DNA from: Paenibacillus plantarum | GTDB lineage: Bacteria; Bacillota; Bacilli; Paenibacillales; NBRC-103111 | Assembly (NCBI RefSeq): GCF_013141695.1 | Contig: NZ_WHNY01000016.1 | Span: 1-64,000 of the forward strand | Reading direction: 5' to 3' | DNA: 64,000 nt | In this document: piece by piece, positions 35,755-44,772 of the stretch | Layout of the letters: each line of letters starts with the position of its first letter | Position numbering within the stretch: position 1 is the stretch's first letter | The notes under the pieces: model-generated | Database searches by the model: none | Told to the model about the DNA's origin: nothing | What the model saw: the letters and a program-made list of their open reading frames with translations, nothing else | Position numbers and translations under genes: made by a program

Positions 35755-35885
35755 CTCTGTTTAAAAATAAGTTAAAACTGGACGTCACAAAATGGATAGG
35801 ATAACATGTCATATAGATAGGATCGATTATTGCGGGAAGGCATATCGAGCACCTAACCTTTTAAAGGAAAAGGAGGGGAACCTGT

Positions 35886-36575
35886 ATGTCCAAAATTTTA
35901 ATCATCGAAGACGACTTAAGTATCGGTGAAATGATGTCCATTTACTTATACGAAGATGGCTATGAAGTGAAACGAGCAGAGAACGGCCGACAAGGCGAGG
36001 TCTTATTCCGGGATTTTCAACCTGATATGATTATTCTTGATCTTATGTTACCTGATATGGATGGTATTCAGCTGTGTACAACAATTCGTCAGACCTCAAC
36101 CATACCGATCTTGATGGTATCGGCCAAGAACGAAGTTTCGGATCGTGTGAAGGGCCTTCAAACAGGTGCAGATGACTATTTATGCAAACCTTTTTCGATG
36201 AGAGAGCTATCGGCCAGAATACAAGCCTTATTTCGACGTTCCAACGCCTATCCTTTACAGGTCCCATCGCCATCTGACGTGATTGATCCCCTAGGAATTC
36301 ACTTGGATCTGGAAAAGCGCTGCCTATATGTTAGTGGCAGGAGTATCGAGACAACCTTCTCCGAATACGAAATTATGAAGCTATTCTGGCAAAATCAAGG
36401 CAGGGTTTACAGTCGAGAAGAGCTGTTAAATCGTGTTCGCGGCTTTGATTCCCAGGTAACTGAGCGTGCAATCGATGTACATATCGCCAACCTTCGCAAA
36501 AAAATCGAGGTTGATCCTAAAGAGCCCAAGCACATCAAGACGGTGTGGGGTGTCGGTTATAAATTTCTACTTTGA
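35886..36575 (+). CDS. OmpR/PhoB-type response regulator, no adjacent kinase
   Basis: A 229-aa regulator: receiver domain with IIEDD, phospho-acceptor Asp52 (IILDLMLPDMDG) and Lys in DDYLCKPFSMREL; then a winged-helix output domain (EYEIMKLFWQNQGRVYSREELLNRV, DVHIANLRKKIE, GVGYKFLL). All receiver residues are present. The ATG follows AAGGAGGGG. No histidine kinase is near, so its partner is elsewhere. Position next to urt does not prove a link. Confidence 0.92.
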   Translation: MSKILIIEDDLSIGEMMSIYLYEDGYEVKRAENGRQGEVLFRDFQPDMIILDLMLPDMDGIQLCTTIRQTSTIPILMVSAKNEVSDRVKGLQTGADDYLCKPFSMRELSARIQALFRRSNAYPLQVPSPSDVIDPLGIHLDLEKRCLYVSGRSIETTFSEYEIMKLFWQNQGRVYSREELLNRVRGFDSQVTERAIDVHIANLRKKIEVDPKEPKHIKTVWGVGYKFLL

Positions 36576-36576
36576 T

Positions 36577-36599
36577 AAAGCTCCTTCGGGAGCTTTTTT
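36577..36599 (+). terminator. Terminator of the response-regulator gene
   Basis: AAAGCTCC-TTCG-GGAGCTTTTTT, directly after the stop codon. Confidence 0.95.
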
Positions 36600-36740
36600 G
36601 TTTTGTAAAATGCCTACAAATTCGTCACCAAATAGGCAGAAGCACAATATGATGATTATGGAAAATGACCTTTTCGATCGTTCAAACACATTATGTGAAG
36701 AAAGCTTTCGTATGGAAAGCTCAAGGAGGAAATTATCATC

Positions 36741-37193
36741 ATGTTGAATAACCCTTACAAAATAGGTAATCAAGCAATGCCGCAAATGCAATATGGTAAT
36801 CCGTATCCAGCGTACCCCGTTCCAACTGCAATTACGAATAAAGTTGTTCCCCAAACACCAGCCGGATCTGTCCTCACTCCACCAGGAAGTGGTTTACAAA
36901 CAGGCGTGAACGTACCGGGAGTTCCACAATTTGAAGAATCGTATATCGAAAATATTCTTCGTTTGAACCTTGGTAAAATGGCAACCATCTATATGACATA
37001 TGAAAACAACTCCGAGTGGAACGCCAAAATTTTCAAAGGAAGATTAGAAGCCGCAGGTCGTGATCATATCATTATCAGCGATCCTGTTACTGGCATGCGT
37101 TTCCTATTACTTATGGTGAATTTGGATTACATTACATTTGATGAAGAACTCAATTACACCTACCCCTTCCGGGGCGGAGCACTCTCCAGATAA
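36741..37193 (+). CDS. gerQ: Spore coat protein GerQ
   Basis: A 150-aa protein with a Pro/Tyr/Gln-rich head (MQYGNPYPAYPVP) and the conserved GerQ domain SYIENILRLNLGKMATIYMTYENNSEWNAKIFKGRLEAAGRDHIIISDP. In Bacillus, GerQ is an inner coat protein cross-linked by transglutaminase Tgl and needed for the lytic enzyme CwlJ during germination. The ATG has AAGGAGG upstream. Supports an endospore-forming host. No cwlJ adjacent. Confidence 0.93.
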   Translation: MLNNPYKIGNQAMPQMQYGNPYPAYPVPTAITNKVVPQTPAGSVLTPPGSGLQTGVNVPGVPQFEESYIENILRLNLGKMATIYMTYENNSEWNAKIFKGRLEAAGRDHIIISDPVTGMRFLLLMVNLDYITFDEELNYTYPFRGGALSR

Positions 37194-37249
37194 TAGCTGA
37201 ATCGCATACGAAAGCCGTTGCTCGAATAGAGAGCAGCGGTTTTTGCGTT

Positions 37250-37549
37250 TTAAGAATACGTAGCTGGTGAGAAATGCCACATGTGCAGTTTGGGGATGCC
37301 TCCTTTGATCCATTGCTCCCAGTCACCATGCTGCCCATCACGCAATCGTTCAACGTTCAATCGCTCCTCCTTCATGCTCAGGTAGTCCTCATACGTTACA
37401 TCATGCCAAATTTCTACATAAAGTCCTTCTTGATCAGTCCCCACCAATAGCTCCAAACGCCCTTCCCGCAACTGAAGTTCCTGCATATAGATGAGAAAAG
37501 AAGCTCGAAATTCGGATTTTATGGCATACTCTACAAAAACTTTAGACAT
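37250..37549 (-). CDS. Uncharacterised 99-aa protein
   Basis: A small soluble protein: MSKVFVEYAIKSEFRASFLI, LELLVGTDQEGLYVEIW, DVTYEDYLSMKEERLN. Its alternating strands and helices resemble a ferredoxin-like (dimeric alpha-beta barrel) fold, but I cannot name the family. ATG at 37549 with AGAAGGAGAT; the open frame back to 37690 overlaps the divergent gene and lacks support. Confidence 0.65.
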   Translation of the reverse strand: MSKVFVEYAIKSEFRASFLIYMQELQLREGRLELLVGTDQEGLYVEIWHDVTYEDYLSMKEERLNVERLRDGQHGDWEQWIKGGIPKLHMWHFSPATYS

Positions 37550-37672
37550 TTTTAGATCTCCTTCTGATTTATTTTTTGCTCTAAAATGGTAAACTAAGAG
37601 CAAGATGTAAATTGTCCCTTCAGCCAGATACAGAACAAACCATGTGTACAGAACACTTAGGAGGATAACCAG

Positions 37673-38656
37673 TTGGATACAGGCACTCATCTCGTCATTG
37701 GTTTAGGATTAGCAGGGCTCTCGCAAATCGACCCGAGCATTTCCGCAAACACAGCAGCAACAACTGCTGTTTTCATCGGAACTGTCGTTGGCTCTCAGAT
37801 TCCCGATATTGACGGATTGCTCCGATTCAAGGGCAATGCCCTCTATATTCGCAATCATCGCGGTCGCTCACATTCGTTGCCTGCCCTCCCCTTATGGACG
37901 TTGTTGATTACCGGTGCACTTGCGCCATTTTTCCATGGCATTTCCTTCCTTCATCTCGCTATGTGGATTGGGATCGCGGTTTGCGTTCATGTGTTCACCG
38001 ATTGTTTCAATACGTATGGTACGCAAGCCATTCGACCTTTTTCGGAAAAATGGGTGTCATGGAACATCATTCACATCTTTGATCCATTCATATTCACGAG
38101 TCACATTGCCGCGATCTTCATGTGGTCTTTCCATCTAGCGAAGCCGCAGCTGATTTTCCCTACCTTATACGGCTTACTTGCGCTGTATTACATTTGGCGG
38201 ACGCTGGACCATGCTATTATTGAAAAAGGGCTCTATCGCAAAGATGCCACGTATCAGCCAGGAGATAAATATACCCTTATTGTAACATTCAACCTCTATG
38301 TCTGGAATGTTGTGAAAGAGTGCACAGACGGAACTTACCAATTAGGCGAACTCAAAAGTGGCAAGCTGAAATGGCTCGACGCCATCACTTGCTCTGATCA
38401 CCCGGCCGTCGAGGTTTCCAAGCAGCATGAAGACATTCAAGCGCTGCTTTATTTCTCCTCTTTCACTTGTGCTGAGGTCAAAGAACATCGGTGGGGCTAT
38501 GAAGTGAGATGGGCGGATGTCCGCTACCGCCATCGCAAGCAATTCCCATTCGTCGGTGTTATTCGGATGGACCGCAATTTCCAAACGCTCGATTCTTATG
38601 TAGGCTGGGTGAACGATACAAAGCTTGAGAAGAAGCTGAAAGTTGACCTTTATTAA
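37673..38656 (+). CDS. YfhP-like membrane-bound metal-dependent hydrolase
   Basis: A 327-aa protein: the N-terminal half is the YdjM/DUF457 domain with THLVIG, SQIPDIDGLLRF, NHRGRSHSLPALP and VHVFTDCFNTYGTQAI, whose His/Asp residues bind metal, and about four membrane helices; the C-terminal half is soluble. Length equals B. subtilis YfhP, a negative regulator of the yfhQRST region. The start is TTG with TAGGAGGAT upstream. Enzymatic substrate unknown. Confidence 0.88.
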   Translation: MDTGTHLVIGLGLAGLSQIDPSISANTAATTAVFIGTVVGSQIPDIDGLLRFKGNALYIRNHRGRSHSLPALPLWTLLITGALAPFFHGISFLHLAMWIGIAVCVHVFTDCFNTYGTQAIRPFSEKWVSWNIIHIFDPFIFTSHIAAIFMWSFHLAKPQLIFPTLYGLLALYYIWRTLDHAIIEKGLYRKDATYQPGDKYTLIVTFNLYVWNVVKECTDGTYQLGELKSGKLKWLDAITCSDHPAVEVSKQHEDIQALLYFSSFTCAEVKEHRWGYEVRWADVRYRHRKQFPFVGVIRMDRNFQTLDSYVGWVNDTKLEKKLKVDLY

Positions 38657-38659
38657 GAT

Positions 38660-38694
38660 GAGGCCCTTGCTTGGTTGCAGGGGCCTTCTTTTTT
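38660..38694 (+). terminator. Terminator of the yfhP-like gene
   Basis: AGGCCC-TTGC pairs with GCAG-GGGCCT and is followed by TCTTTTTT. Confidence 0.9.
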
Positions 38695-38722
38695 CATAGT
38701 TAGCTCTTACACCGAACGCACC

Positions 38723-38757
38723 AAAAGCCCAGAAGCTATTTAGGCTCCTGGGCTTTA
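38723..38757 (-). terminator. Terminator of the first SASP gene
   Basis: On the minus strand AAAGCCCAG-AGC and GCT-CTGGGCTTTT pair around CTAAATA. Confidence 0.85.
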
Positions 38758-38803
38758 TTATTACTTAATTCGGGTATGCTAGTACGGAGACAAGTTTTCT
38801 AAG

Positions 38804-39031
38804 TTAACGGAAGTTAGACCCAGAGTGTCCCGCGAGCGATTGCTCAGCAATTTGTACCAAGCGGCGAGTAATCGCACCACCAATGGAACCAGTGTCTCGA
38901 GTTGCCATGTTTCCATAGTAACCGTCTTGAGGGATTTGAATGCCCAGCTCTTGAGCTACCTCATATTTCAATTGATCTAGAGCTTGATTGGCTTGCGGAA
39001 CTACCAGTGTGTTGCTACGAGATTGTGCCAT
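38804..39031 (-). CDS. Alpha/beta-type small acid-soluble spore protein
   Basis: A 75-aa SASP: LVVPQANQALDQLKYEVAQELGIQIP (with the GPR protease cleavage region KYEVAQE) and the second signature GSIGGAITRRLVQIAEQSLAG. SASPs coat and protect spore DNA and feed outgrowth. The ATG has AAAGGAGT upstream. The paralogue at 45426 is very similar. Confidence 0.95.
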   Translation of the reverse strand: MAQSRSNTLVVPQANQALDQLKYEVAQELGIQIPQDGYYGNMATRDTGSIGGAITRRLVQIAEQSLAGHSGSNFR

Positions 39032-39183
39032 CAGGATCGTACTCCTTTCAGTCAGCTATAATCTTTGATGTATTTGCAAGCTTGCAAAGATAGTATGTGG
39101 AGGAAATGAATTTATATGCACAGCGCTCAAAAAAGTTTAATATAAGAAGGTGTCATGAACTTCAAGAAAGTAGGTCGCCTATA

Positions 39184-39372
39184 TTGAGTAAACCACTTGC
39201 TCTCCTATTCGCAGTTGTTGGTACGCTGCTGCTCGCTTGTATCTCCCTATTCATTGCTCTACGCGAGCCATGGATGGTGCTTCTCTTCTCCCTCATTTCG
39301 TTAGGATTTATCGGTTACGGCTTCGTTACGAAAGCCAAAATGCGTCGTCGGAAAAATACCCCTTCCGAATGA
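39184..39372 (+). CDS. YlaF-like (DUF5325) small membrane protein
   Basis: A 62-aa protein with TTG start at 39184: two hydrophobic segments (LALLFAVVGTLLLACISLFIAL and VLLFSLISLGFIGYGFV), then a basic tail (KAKMRRRKN). Size and layout match YlaF-type proteins. The frame is open to 39097 without a ribosome binding site; the ribosome binding site for 39184 is weak (AGTAGGT). Confidence 0.6.
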   Translation: MSKPLALLFAVVGTLLLACISLFIALREPWMVLLFSLISLGFIGYGFVTKAKMRRRKNTPSE

Positions 39373-39374
39373 AC

Positions 39375-39416
39375 AAAAAGCTCAAATCCCCGGTCGTTGG
39401 GATTTGAGCTTTTTGT
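39375..39416. terminator. Bidirectional terminator between ylaF-like gene and trpS
   Basis: AAAAAGCTCAAATCCC and its complement around CGGTCGTT, with A- and T-runs on both sides, serve the convergent genes. Confidence 0.92.
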
Positions 39417-39432
39417 ATGTGTAGAGATGCGC

Positions 39433-40416
39433 TTAGCGAACAATAAAGCCCATCCGTTTCTTTACTTCAAGCAGCGTTTGATTCGCCACTTCGGCAGCTT
39501 CGTCCGCACCTTTTTTCAAAATATCAAAAATAGCTCCAGAACTGCGAATCTCACGATAGCGCTGCTGGATCGGCTCCAGAACAGCAACGATGTGTTCGGC
39601 TAGTTCCTTTTTAAAAGGACCATAACCTTGCCCCTCATACCTGGCCTCAATCTCCGCTAAACTCATCTCCGCAAAGTGAGAATAAATCGACATCAAGTTA
39701 CTAACCTCTGGTTTATTCTGAGGATCATACTTCACTTCACGCCCAGAATCGGTAACAGCGCGACTAAGCTTCTTACGAATGACATCTGGCTCGTCGAGCA
39801 TCGCGATGTAACTGCCCGCATTTGGACTGCTTTTGCTCATCTTCTTGGAAGCATCATCTAATGACATGATACGGGCGCCTACCTCAGGCATATAGGGCTG
39901 TGGCATTGTAAACATATCGCCGAAACGGTTATTAAATCGGTTAGCCAAATCACGCGTCAGCTCCAAATGCTGCTTCTGATCATCTCCAACTGGAATAAGG
40001 TCAGCGTTGTATAACAAAATGTCAGCCGCCATCAGGGACGGATACGTGAATAGTCCTGCACCGACAGATTCTTTACCTTCGGACTTATCTTTAAATTGTG
40101 TCATGCGCTCAAGCTCGCCCATATGCGTCAGCGTCGTCATAATCCATCCTAGCTCTGCATGTGCGTGAACATGGGACTGTAGGAAGACCGAAGCCTTATT
40201 CGGATCTAGACCCGCAGCAATGTATAACGAAGCGATGGACTCCGTTTGTTCCCGAAGCGCAGCCGGATCTTGCGGCACTGTGATCGCATGCATATCGACC
40301 ACCATGAAATAACAGCGATGAAGTTCTTGCAGCTTCACAAAGTTGCGAAGTGCCCCAATATAGTTGCCAATCGTCAGCTGACCGCTGGATTGCATGCCAG
40401 ATAATACACGTTTCAT
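39433..40416 (-). CDS. trpS: Tryptophanyl-tRNA synthetase
   Basis: A 327-aa class I synthetase: the HIGH-type motif TIGNYIGALR in the Rossmann fold and KKMSKSSPN (KMSKS). It charges tRNA-Trp. The leader upstream contains a T-box riboswitch (40478-40745) that senses uncharged tRNA-Trp, a typical control in Bacillota. Ends in a shared terminator. Confidence 0.97.
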   Translation of the reverse strand: MKRVLSGMQSSGQLTIGNYIGALRNFVKLQELHRCYFMVVDMHAITVPQDPAALREQTESIASLYIAAGLDPNKASVFLQSHVHAHAELGWIMTTLTHMGELERMTQFKDKSEGKESVGAGLFTYPSLMAADILLYNADLIPVGDDQKQHLELTRDLANRFNNRFGDMFTMPQPYMPEVGARIMSLDDASKKMSKSSPNAGSYIAMLDEPDVIRKKLSRAVTDSGREVKYDPQNKPEVSNLMSIYSHFAEMSLAEIEARYEGQGYGPFKKELAEHIVAVLEPIQQRYREIRSSGAIFDILKKGADEAAEVANQTLLEVKKRMGFIVR

Positions 40417-40477
40417 TCCAAAAAACCTCCTATTTTGTTAAACATTTTCAACTTATCAGGTAAAAAAGACAACAAAA

Positions 40478-40745
40478 AGGCCTCCCTCCGCAAGGGACGA
40501 GAGACCGTGGTACCACCCTAATTTGTCTACCTACATAACCAAAGTTATGTGCACGTAAACCTTCAGGCTCTGATAACGGAGAGCTACCGTTTAGCATAAT
40601 TAACTGTGGTTTTAATCCGGCCTAGGTTCCGGTGATTCTACACAGTGTTCAGCTTCAAGCTCAAGGATCCATTCGGTCTGCTTGTTTCACCGGTTCGCAC
40701 CTACCACCGGCTCTCTGAGAAACGGGAGACAAACGTACTTGTTCC
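40478..40745 (-). ncRNA. T-box riboswitch, tryptophan specific
   Basis: The minus strand carries the conserved T-box core AGGGTGGTACCACGG (40505-40519), followed by a terminator hairpin (CCTCCC-type stem, T-run at about 40478-40484). Upstream are stem I elements with AGAGAGCCGGTGG and the specifier region GAATGGATCC, in which TGG (40669-40671) is the likely Trp specifier codon. Uncharged tRNA-Trp would stabilise the antiterminator and allow trpS transcription. Confidence 0.92.
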
Positions 40746-40769
40746 TATCATCGCAATTGATTTCCTATT

Positions 40770-40797
40770 ATTATACACGCTTAAGTAACAATGTCAA
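40770..40797 (-). promoter_or_regulatory. Promoter of the trpS leader
   Basis: On the minus strand TTGACA (40792-40797), 16 bases, then TATAAT (40770-40775), just upstream of the T-box leader. Confidence 0.85.
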
Positions 40798-40878
40798 TCA
40801 AGGACATTGTCCTAGATAGCCTAGCATGTACATAGGATAGTTACATACCAATTCCTTCGGCAAAGGGGTGTCAATGCA

Positions 40879-42021
40879 TTGTCCTCAACTCTATACCGCT
40901 GGAGCCTTCCCGTCTCCTCGGTGATTTGCGTGTTTCTCTTGTTTCTGATTGTAACAACAAGACAACTCCCTCCAATGGGGATGGTCATGGAACCGATCAG
41001 CCATGTCTTTATGGCTTTTATGGACATCTTCTTAGATGCCCTTCCGTTCATGATTCTCGGCGTACTGTTATCTACGATCGTTGAAAACTTCATTCCTGAG
41101 GGTGTCATCCAAAGATTGACCCCCAAACACCCCCTCGGTGGTGTGTTATTCGCCTGCGTGCTGGGAATTATGTTCCCCCTCTGTGAGTGCGGCATGATTC
41201 CTTTCGTACGCAGGTTGATGCGCAAAGGCATGCCCGTCTACATCGCTGTTATTTTCATTCTAGTGGGACCTATCCTTAACCCCATCGTCTTCGCTTCCAC
41301 TTGGATGGCTTTCCGCGGTAACCCTGCTATGGCCTATTCACGTATGGGGCTCACCTTTGGCGTCGCGCTGGTCGTTGGCTTCTTGCTCACGCGTTTCCTC
41401 AAAAGCAACCCTTTGCGGCATCCCATTGAGCCAGCAGCAGCAAGCCTGACACATCAACATAACCATGCGCATGGAAAAGAACACATCGACCAGCATGATC
41501 ATCACCACAGCCACGATCACGCTCACAAGCACGACCACAGTCATGACCATGATCATAGTCACAATCACGATCATGGACATGACCATCATGGCCACAACCA
41601 CACCCATGGAGGAAGCCAGCTCATGACCATGGTCAGCCACGGCTCCTCCGAGCTATTCGAGATGAGCAAGTATTTGATGTTAGGCGCGCTTCTGACAGCC
41701 CTGATACAGACATTCGTGGCACAGGATAGCTTGAGCGCCATCGGCCAGGGAGCCTTCATCTCTCACGTATTCATGATGGGCTTCGCCTACCTGCTCTCCT
41801 TATGTTCGACCACAGATGCCTTCGTCGCGGTCTCCTTCGCCAAGTCATTCTCGCCTGGCTCCCTGCTCGCCTTCTTAGTATTCGGGCCCATGATCGACGT
41901 GAAGAGCACTCTAATGATGTTATCGATTTTCAAGGCACGGTTTGTATTAACGCTTTCGATTGTCGTGGCGATAACAGTTTTGAGTGGCTCTCTTCTGTTT
42001 ATGCATTTTTTTCTGGCTTGA
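40879..42021 (+). CDS. YraQ/DUF318 family permease with His-rich loop
   Basis: A 380-aa membrane protein with about eight helices. The DUF318 core is DALPFMILGVLLSTIVENF, PLCECGMIPFVRRLMRKGMP, FILVGPILNPIVFAST and, in the second half, LLSLCSTTDAFVA. Between the halves a loop (about residues 190-250) is a run of His, Asp and Asn with about 30 histidines, probably binding Zn, Ni or Cu. Relatives include YcgR and the arsenic permease ArsP. The usual YcgQ-like partner gene is not adjacent. The start is TTG with AAGGGGTG upstream. Confidence 0.85.
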   Translation: MSSTLYRWSLPVSSVICVFLLFLIVTTRQLPPMGMVMEPISHVFMAFMDIFLDALPFMILGVLLSTIVENFIPEGVIQRLTPKHPLGGVLFACVLGIMFPLCECGMIPFVRRLMRKGMPVYIAVIFILVGPILNPIVFASTWMAFRGNPAMAYSRMGLTFGVALVVGFLLTRFLKSNPLRHPIEPAAASLTHQHNHAHGKEHIDQHDHHHSHDHAHKHDHSHDHDHSHNHDHGHDHHGHNHTHGGSQLMTMVSHGSSELFEMSKYLMLGALLTALIQTFVAQDSLSAIGQGAFISHVFMMGFAYLLSLCSTTDAFVAVSFAKSFSPGSLLAFLVFGPMIDVKSTLMMLSIFKARFVLTLSIVVAITVLSGSLLFMHFFLA

Positions 42022-42067
42022 ATTCCCTACACGCTTGATTCGTACGTTATATGTGTAACACTTCATC

Positions 42068-42205
42068 AATGTTCTTCATGACAGCAAAATCTATGGCCAC
42101 TATCCCTTTCGCTAATGTTCTTCATGACAGCAAAATCTATGGCCACTATCCCTTTCGCTCAGGTTGTCGGTTCAACGAAGGCTGAACTGAGCTTAGGGGA
42201 TAGTG
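42068..42205. repeat. Perfect 46-bp tandem duplication plus dispersed hairpin repeat, copy 2
   Basis: 42068-42113 and 42114-42159 are identical 46-mers. The second continues into a nested hairpin: CACTATCCC (42144-42152) with GGGATAGTG (42197-42205), and inside GCTCAG (42157-42162) with CTGAGC (42187-42192). The arms match the structure at 25677-25734, and the preceding CTATGGCCACTATCC matches CTATCGCCACTATCC there. The region has no ORF. Confidence 0.9.
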
Positions 42206-42237
42206 ATGACAGCATGTCTCGCATCCAATAGTTGTAC

Positions 42238-42274
42238 AAAAAGCCCTACCCGACACAAGTCGGATAGGGCTTTT
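42238..42274 (-). terminator. Terminator of ilvD
   Basis: AAAAGCCCTA-CCGAC pairs with its complement, with a minus-strand T-run, 14 bases past the stop. Confidence 0.92.
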
Positions 42275-42287
42275 ATCTTGTAAAGAA

Positions 42288-43973
42288 TTAGATTTTCAAA
42301 ATAGCGCCAGCGCTTGCGTTCGTTACCATTTTCGTGTAACGAGCTAGGTACCCAGAAGTAATCTTCTGTTGGAATCCTGCCCATGACTCACGACGTTTGG
42401 CAAACTCTTCATCGCTGATTTGCAATTCGATTTTGCGTCCATCCATGTCGACATCGATAATGTCGCCATCATGTACGAAAGCAAGTGGTCCACCTTCAGC
42501 AGCTTCAGGTGACATATGACCAAGCGAGATCCCGCGGGATGCGCCAGAGAAACGTCCGTCTGTAATCAAGGCTACCTTCGCGCCAAGACCCATACCTACG
42601 ATTTGGGATGTTGGTGCCAACATTTCTGGCATACCAGGTCCACCCTTCGGTCCTTCGTAACGAATGACAACAACGTGTCCTTCTTTTACTTTCCCGTTTG
42701 CGATACCGTACAAAGCTTCGTCTTGGGAGTCGAAGCAGATCGCTGGGCCTACGTGACGTCCGCCAACGGACTTATCAACAGCACCAACTTTTACGATACT
42801 GCCTTCTGGAGCCAAGTTACCGAATAGAACAGCAAGACCACCGCGCTCACTATGCGGGTTCGTCAATGGACGGATAACGTCAAAGTTCTGAATTTCACGT
42901 CCAGCCACGTTCTCGCGAAGTGTTTGTGCTGTAACGGATAGACAGTCACCGTTGAAAGCACCTGGTTTTTTGAGCAACTCATTGATTACCGCACTCACAC
43001 CGCCTGCCAAATGCACATCTTCAATGTGGTAATCGGAAGCTGGAGCGATTTTCGCAAGGTGAGGTACGCGCTCTGCTACTTCGTTAATACGAGCGATCGG
43101 ATACTCGATACCCGCTTCAGCCGCGATAGCCAAAGTGTGTAGAACCGTGTTCGTGGATCCACCCATCGCCATATCCAAAGCAAATGCGTTATCAATCGCA
43201 TCAATCGTAACGATATCACGCGGCTTGATGTCTTTCTCGATCAGAACCATCAATTGCTTCGCGCAATCTTTAACGAATTGCTTACGCTCTTCCGCAACAG
43301 CAAGAATGGTTCCGTTACCTGGCATTGCAAGTCCAAGACCTTCAGCTAGACAGTTCATGGAGTTCGCTGTGAACATACCGGAGCATGATCCACATGTTGG
43401 ACAACCGTATTGTTCCAACTCTTCCAGACCCGCTTCATCCAATTTACCAGCTTGGAAAGCACCAACGCCTTCAAATACGGAAGAAAGGGAGATGGATTTA
43501 CCGTTTTTATCTTTACCAGCTTTCATCGGTCCACCGCTCACTAACATCGTTGGGATGTTAACGCGAAGGGCACCCATGATCATACCCGGTGTAATTTTAT
43601 CGCAGTTAGGAATACAAACCATGCCATCAAACCAGTGTGCGTTTACTACTGTTTCCAAGGAATCGGCAATAATCTCACGGCTTGGCAAGGAATAACGCAT
43701 CCCGATATGACCCATTGCAATTCCATCGTCAACACCGATCGTGTTGAACTCGAAAGGAACCCCGCCTGCTTCGCGAATCGCTTCTTTCACAAGTTTACCG
43801 AATTCTTGCAAATGAACATGTCCAGGAATAATGTCTATATAAGAGTTACAAACCGCAATAAACGGCTTGCCGAAATCTTCCTCTTTAACGCCAGCTGCAC
43901 GTAGTAAGCTACGGTGTGGAGCGCGGTCGAAACCTTTTTTAATCATGTCACTGCGCTGTTTTGGATGAGCCAT
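42288..43973 (-). CDS. ilvD: Dihydroxy-acid dehydratase
   Basis: A 561-aa enzyme of branched-chain amino acid synthesis, converting dihydroxyisovalerate and dihydroxymethylvalerate to the 2-oxo acids. Iron-sulfur ligands: [21 protein letters not shown] and [20 protein letters not shown]. The C-terminal [26 protein letters not shown] is diagnostic. ATG with AGGAGGAAT upstream. It stands alone, not in an ilv operon. Confidence 0.97.
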   Translation of the reverse strand: MAHPKQRSDMIKKGFDRAPHRSLLRAAGVKEEDFGKPFIAVCNSYIDIIPGHVHLQEFGKLVKEAIREAGGVPFEFNTIGVDDGIAMGHIGMRYSLPSREIIADSLETVVNAHWFDGMVCIPNCDKITPGMIMGALRVNIPTMLVSGGPMKAGKDKNGKSISLSSVFEGVGAFQAGKLDEAGLEELEQYGCPTCGSCSGMFTANSMNCLAEGLGLAMPGNGTILAVAEERKQFVKDCAKQLMVLIEKDIKPRDIVTIDAIDNAFALDMAMGGSTNTVLHTLAIAAEAGIEYPIARINEVAERVPHLAKIAPASDYHIEDVHLAGGVSAVINELLKKPGAFNGDCLSVTAQTLRENVAGREIQNFDVIRPLTNPHSERGGLAVLFGNLAPEGSIVKVGAVDKSVGGRHVGPAICFDSQDEALYGIANGKVKEGHVVVIRYEGPKGGPGMPEMLAPTSQIVGMGLGAKVALITDGRFSGASRGISLGHMSPEAAEGGPLAFVHDGDIIDVDMDGRKIELQISDEEFAKRRESWAGFQQKITSGYLARYTKMVTNASAGAILKI

Positions 43974-44123
43974 ACTATATTCCTCCTAGAATTCATATCT
44001 GTTATGAAAACAATGAAACTATCATACCACACTTCTCGCAATATTTCTCCCTTTAGTGTGATAACGCATCAAAGTAAAAGCAAACCAACTTATTCACGAA
44101 TTAGCACGTCACATTCATTCGAC

Positions 44124-44771
44124 TTACTTCCTGCCGAAATCCGCCTTGATCTCGCCCCATTTTTTCGTGTCCCACTTGACGATCTTATTGGTATACGTAT
44201 TCGTATGCAGCCATTTCAACGCGCGATCCACCAAAGTCCATATTTCCGCGGTAGATGCATCTCTCACTAAATTAGTAGATACTTCCTTCTTCCGAATCCA
44301 ACTTAATGCTGTAACCGAATCGGTATAAATGGTTTGTTTACTTCCTTTTTTCTGCAGGTAAGCCAGTCCATGGACAATGGCAAGAAACTCCCCTAGATTA
44401 TTCGTACCCTTCGAAATCGGTCCTTGATAGAATATGATTTCACCAGTCCGCGTATCCACGCCCTTGTACTCCACAATTCCTGGATTTCCTGAACAGCCTA
44501 CGTCCACTGATATACTGTCATAATCCACCTCAGGCGCTGACTCAGGAGTCGCCGTTTTTTTACCAACAGCCGGAGCTCCAGTCCCTTTTGCCGCAAAATT
44601 CAGTGACTTCTGCCATCCCTTCTCAAGTGCTTGACGTGCTTCACCTTCAGATTCATAAGACTTGAACTTTGCTTGTGGATAGCCATTCGTTTGCGCTTGG
44701 CATTCGGCCCATGAACGATACACCCCTGGCTTGTGCCCAACCCAAACCACATAAAATTTCGATGCAGCCAT
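44124..44771 (-). CDS. Ribonuclease H with N-terminal viroplasmin/hybrid-binding domain
   Basis: A 215-aa protein. Residues 4-50 are the RNA-DNA hybrid-binding domain (KFYVVWVGHKPGVYRSWAEC, FKSYESEGEARQAL). The C-terminal RNase H fold has the acidic residues in VDVGCSGNPG, NLGEFLAIVHGL, IYTDSVTALSW and WGEIKADFGRK. It removes RNA from hybrids. ATG at 44771 with CGGAGTG upstream, one base after the stop of the 165-aa gene, so they are coupled. Confidence 0.92.
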   Translation of the reverse strand: MAASKFYVVWVGHKPGVYRSWAECQAQTNGYPQAKFKSYESEGEARQALEKGWQKSLNFAAKGTGAPAVGKKTATPESAPEVDYDSISVDVGCSGNPGIVEYKGVDTRTGEIIFYQGPISKGTNNLGEFLAIVHGLAYLQKKGSKQTIYTDSVTALSWIRKKEVSTNLVRDASTAEIWTLVDRALKWLHTNTYTNKIVKWDTKKWGEIKADFGRK

Positions 44772-44772
44772 A

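Noticed and set aside
41338..41640. Minus-strand 100-aa frame rich in Met and Val inside the permease gene
   Set aside because: It is the antisense of the His/Asp-rich loop, whose codons read as Met, Val and Ile on the other strand.
42068..42159. 46-bp direct repeats as a CRISPR-like array
   Set aside because: Only two adjacent copies with no spacer between them and no cas genes.
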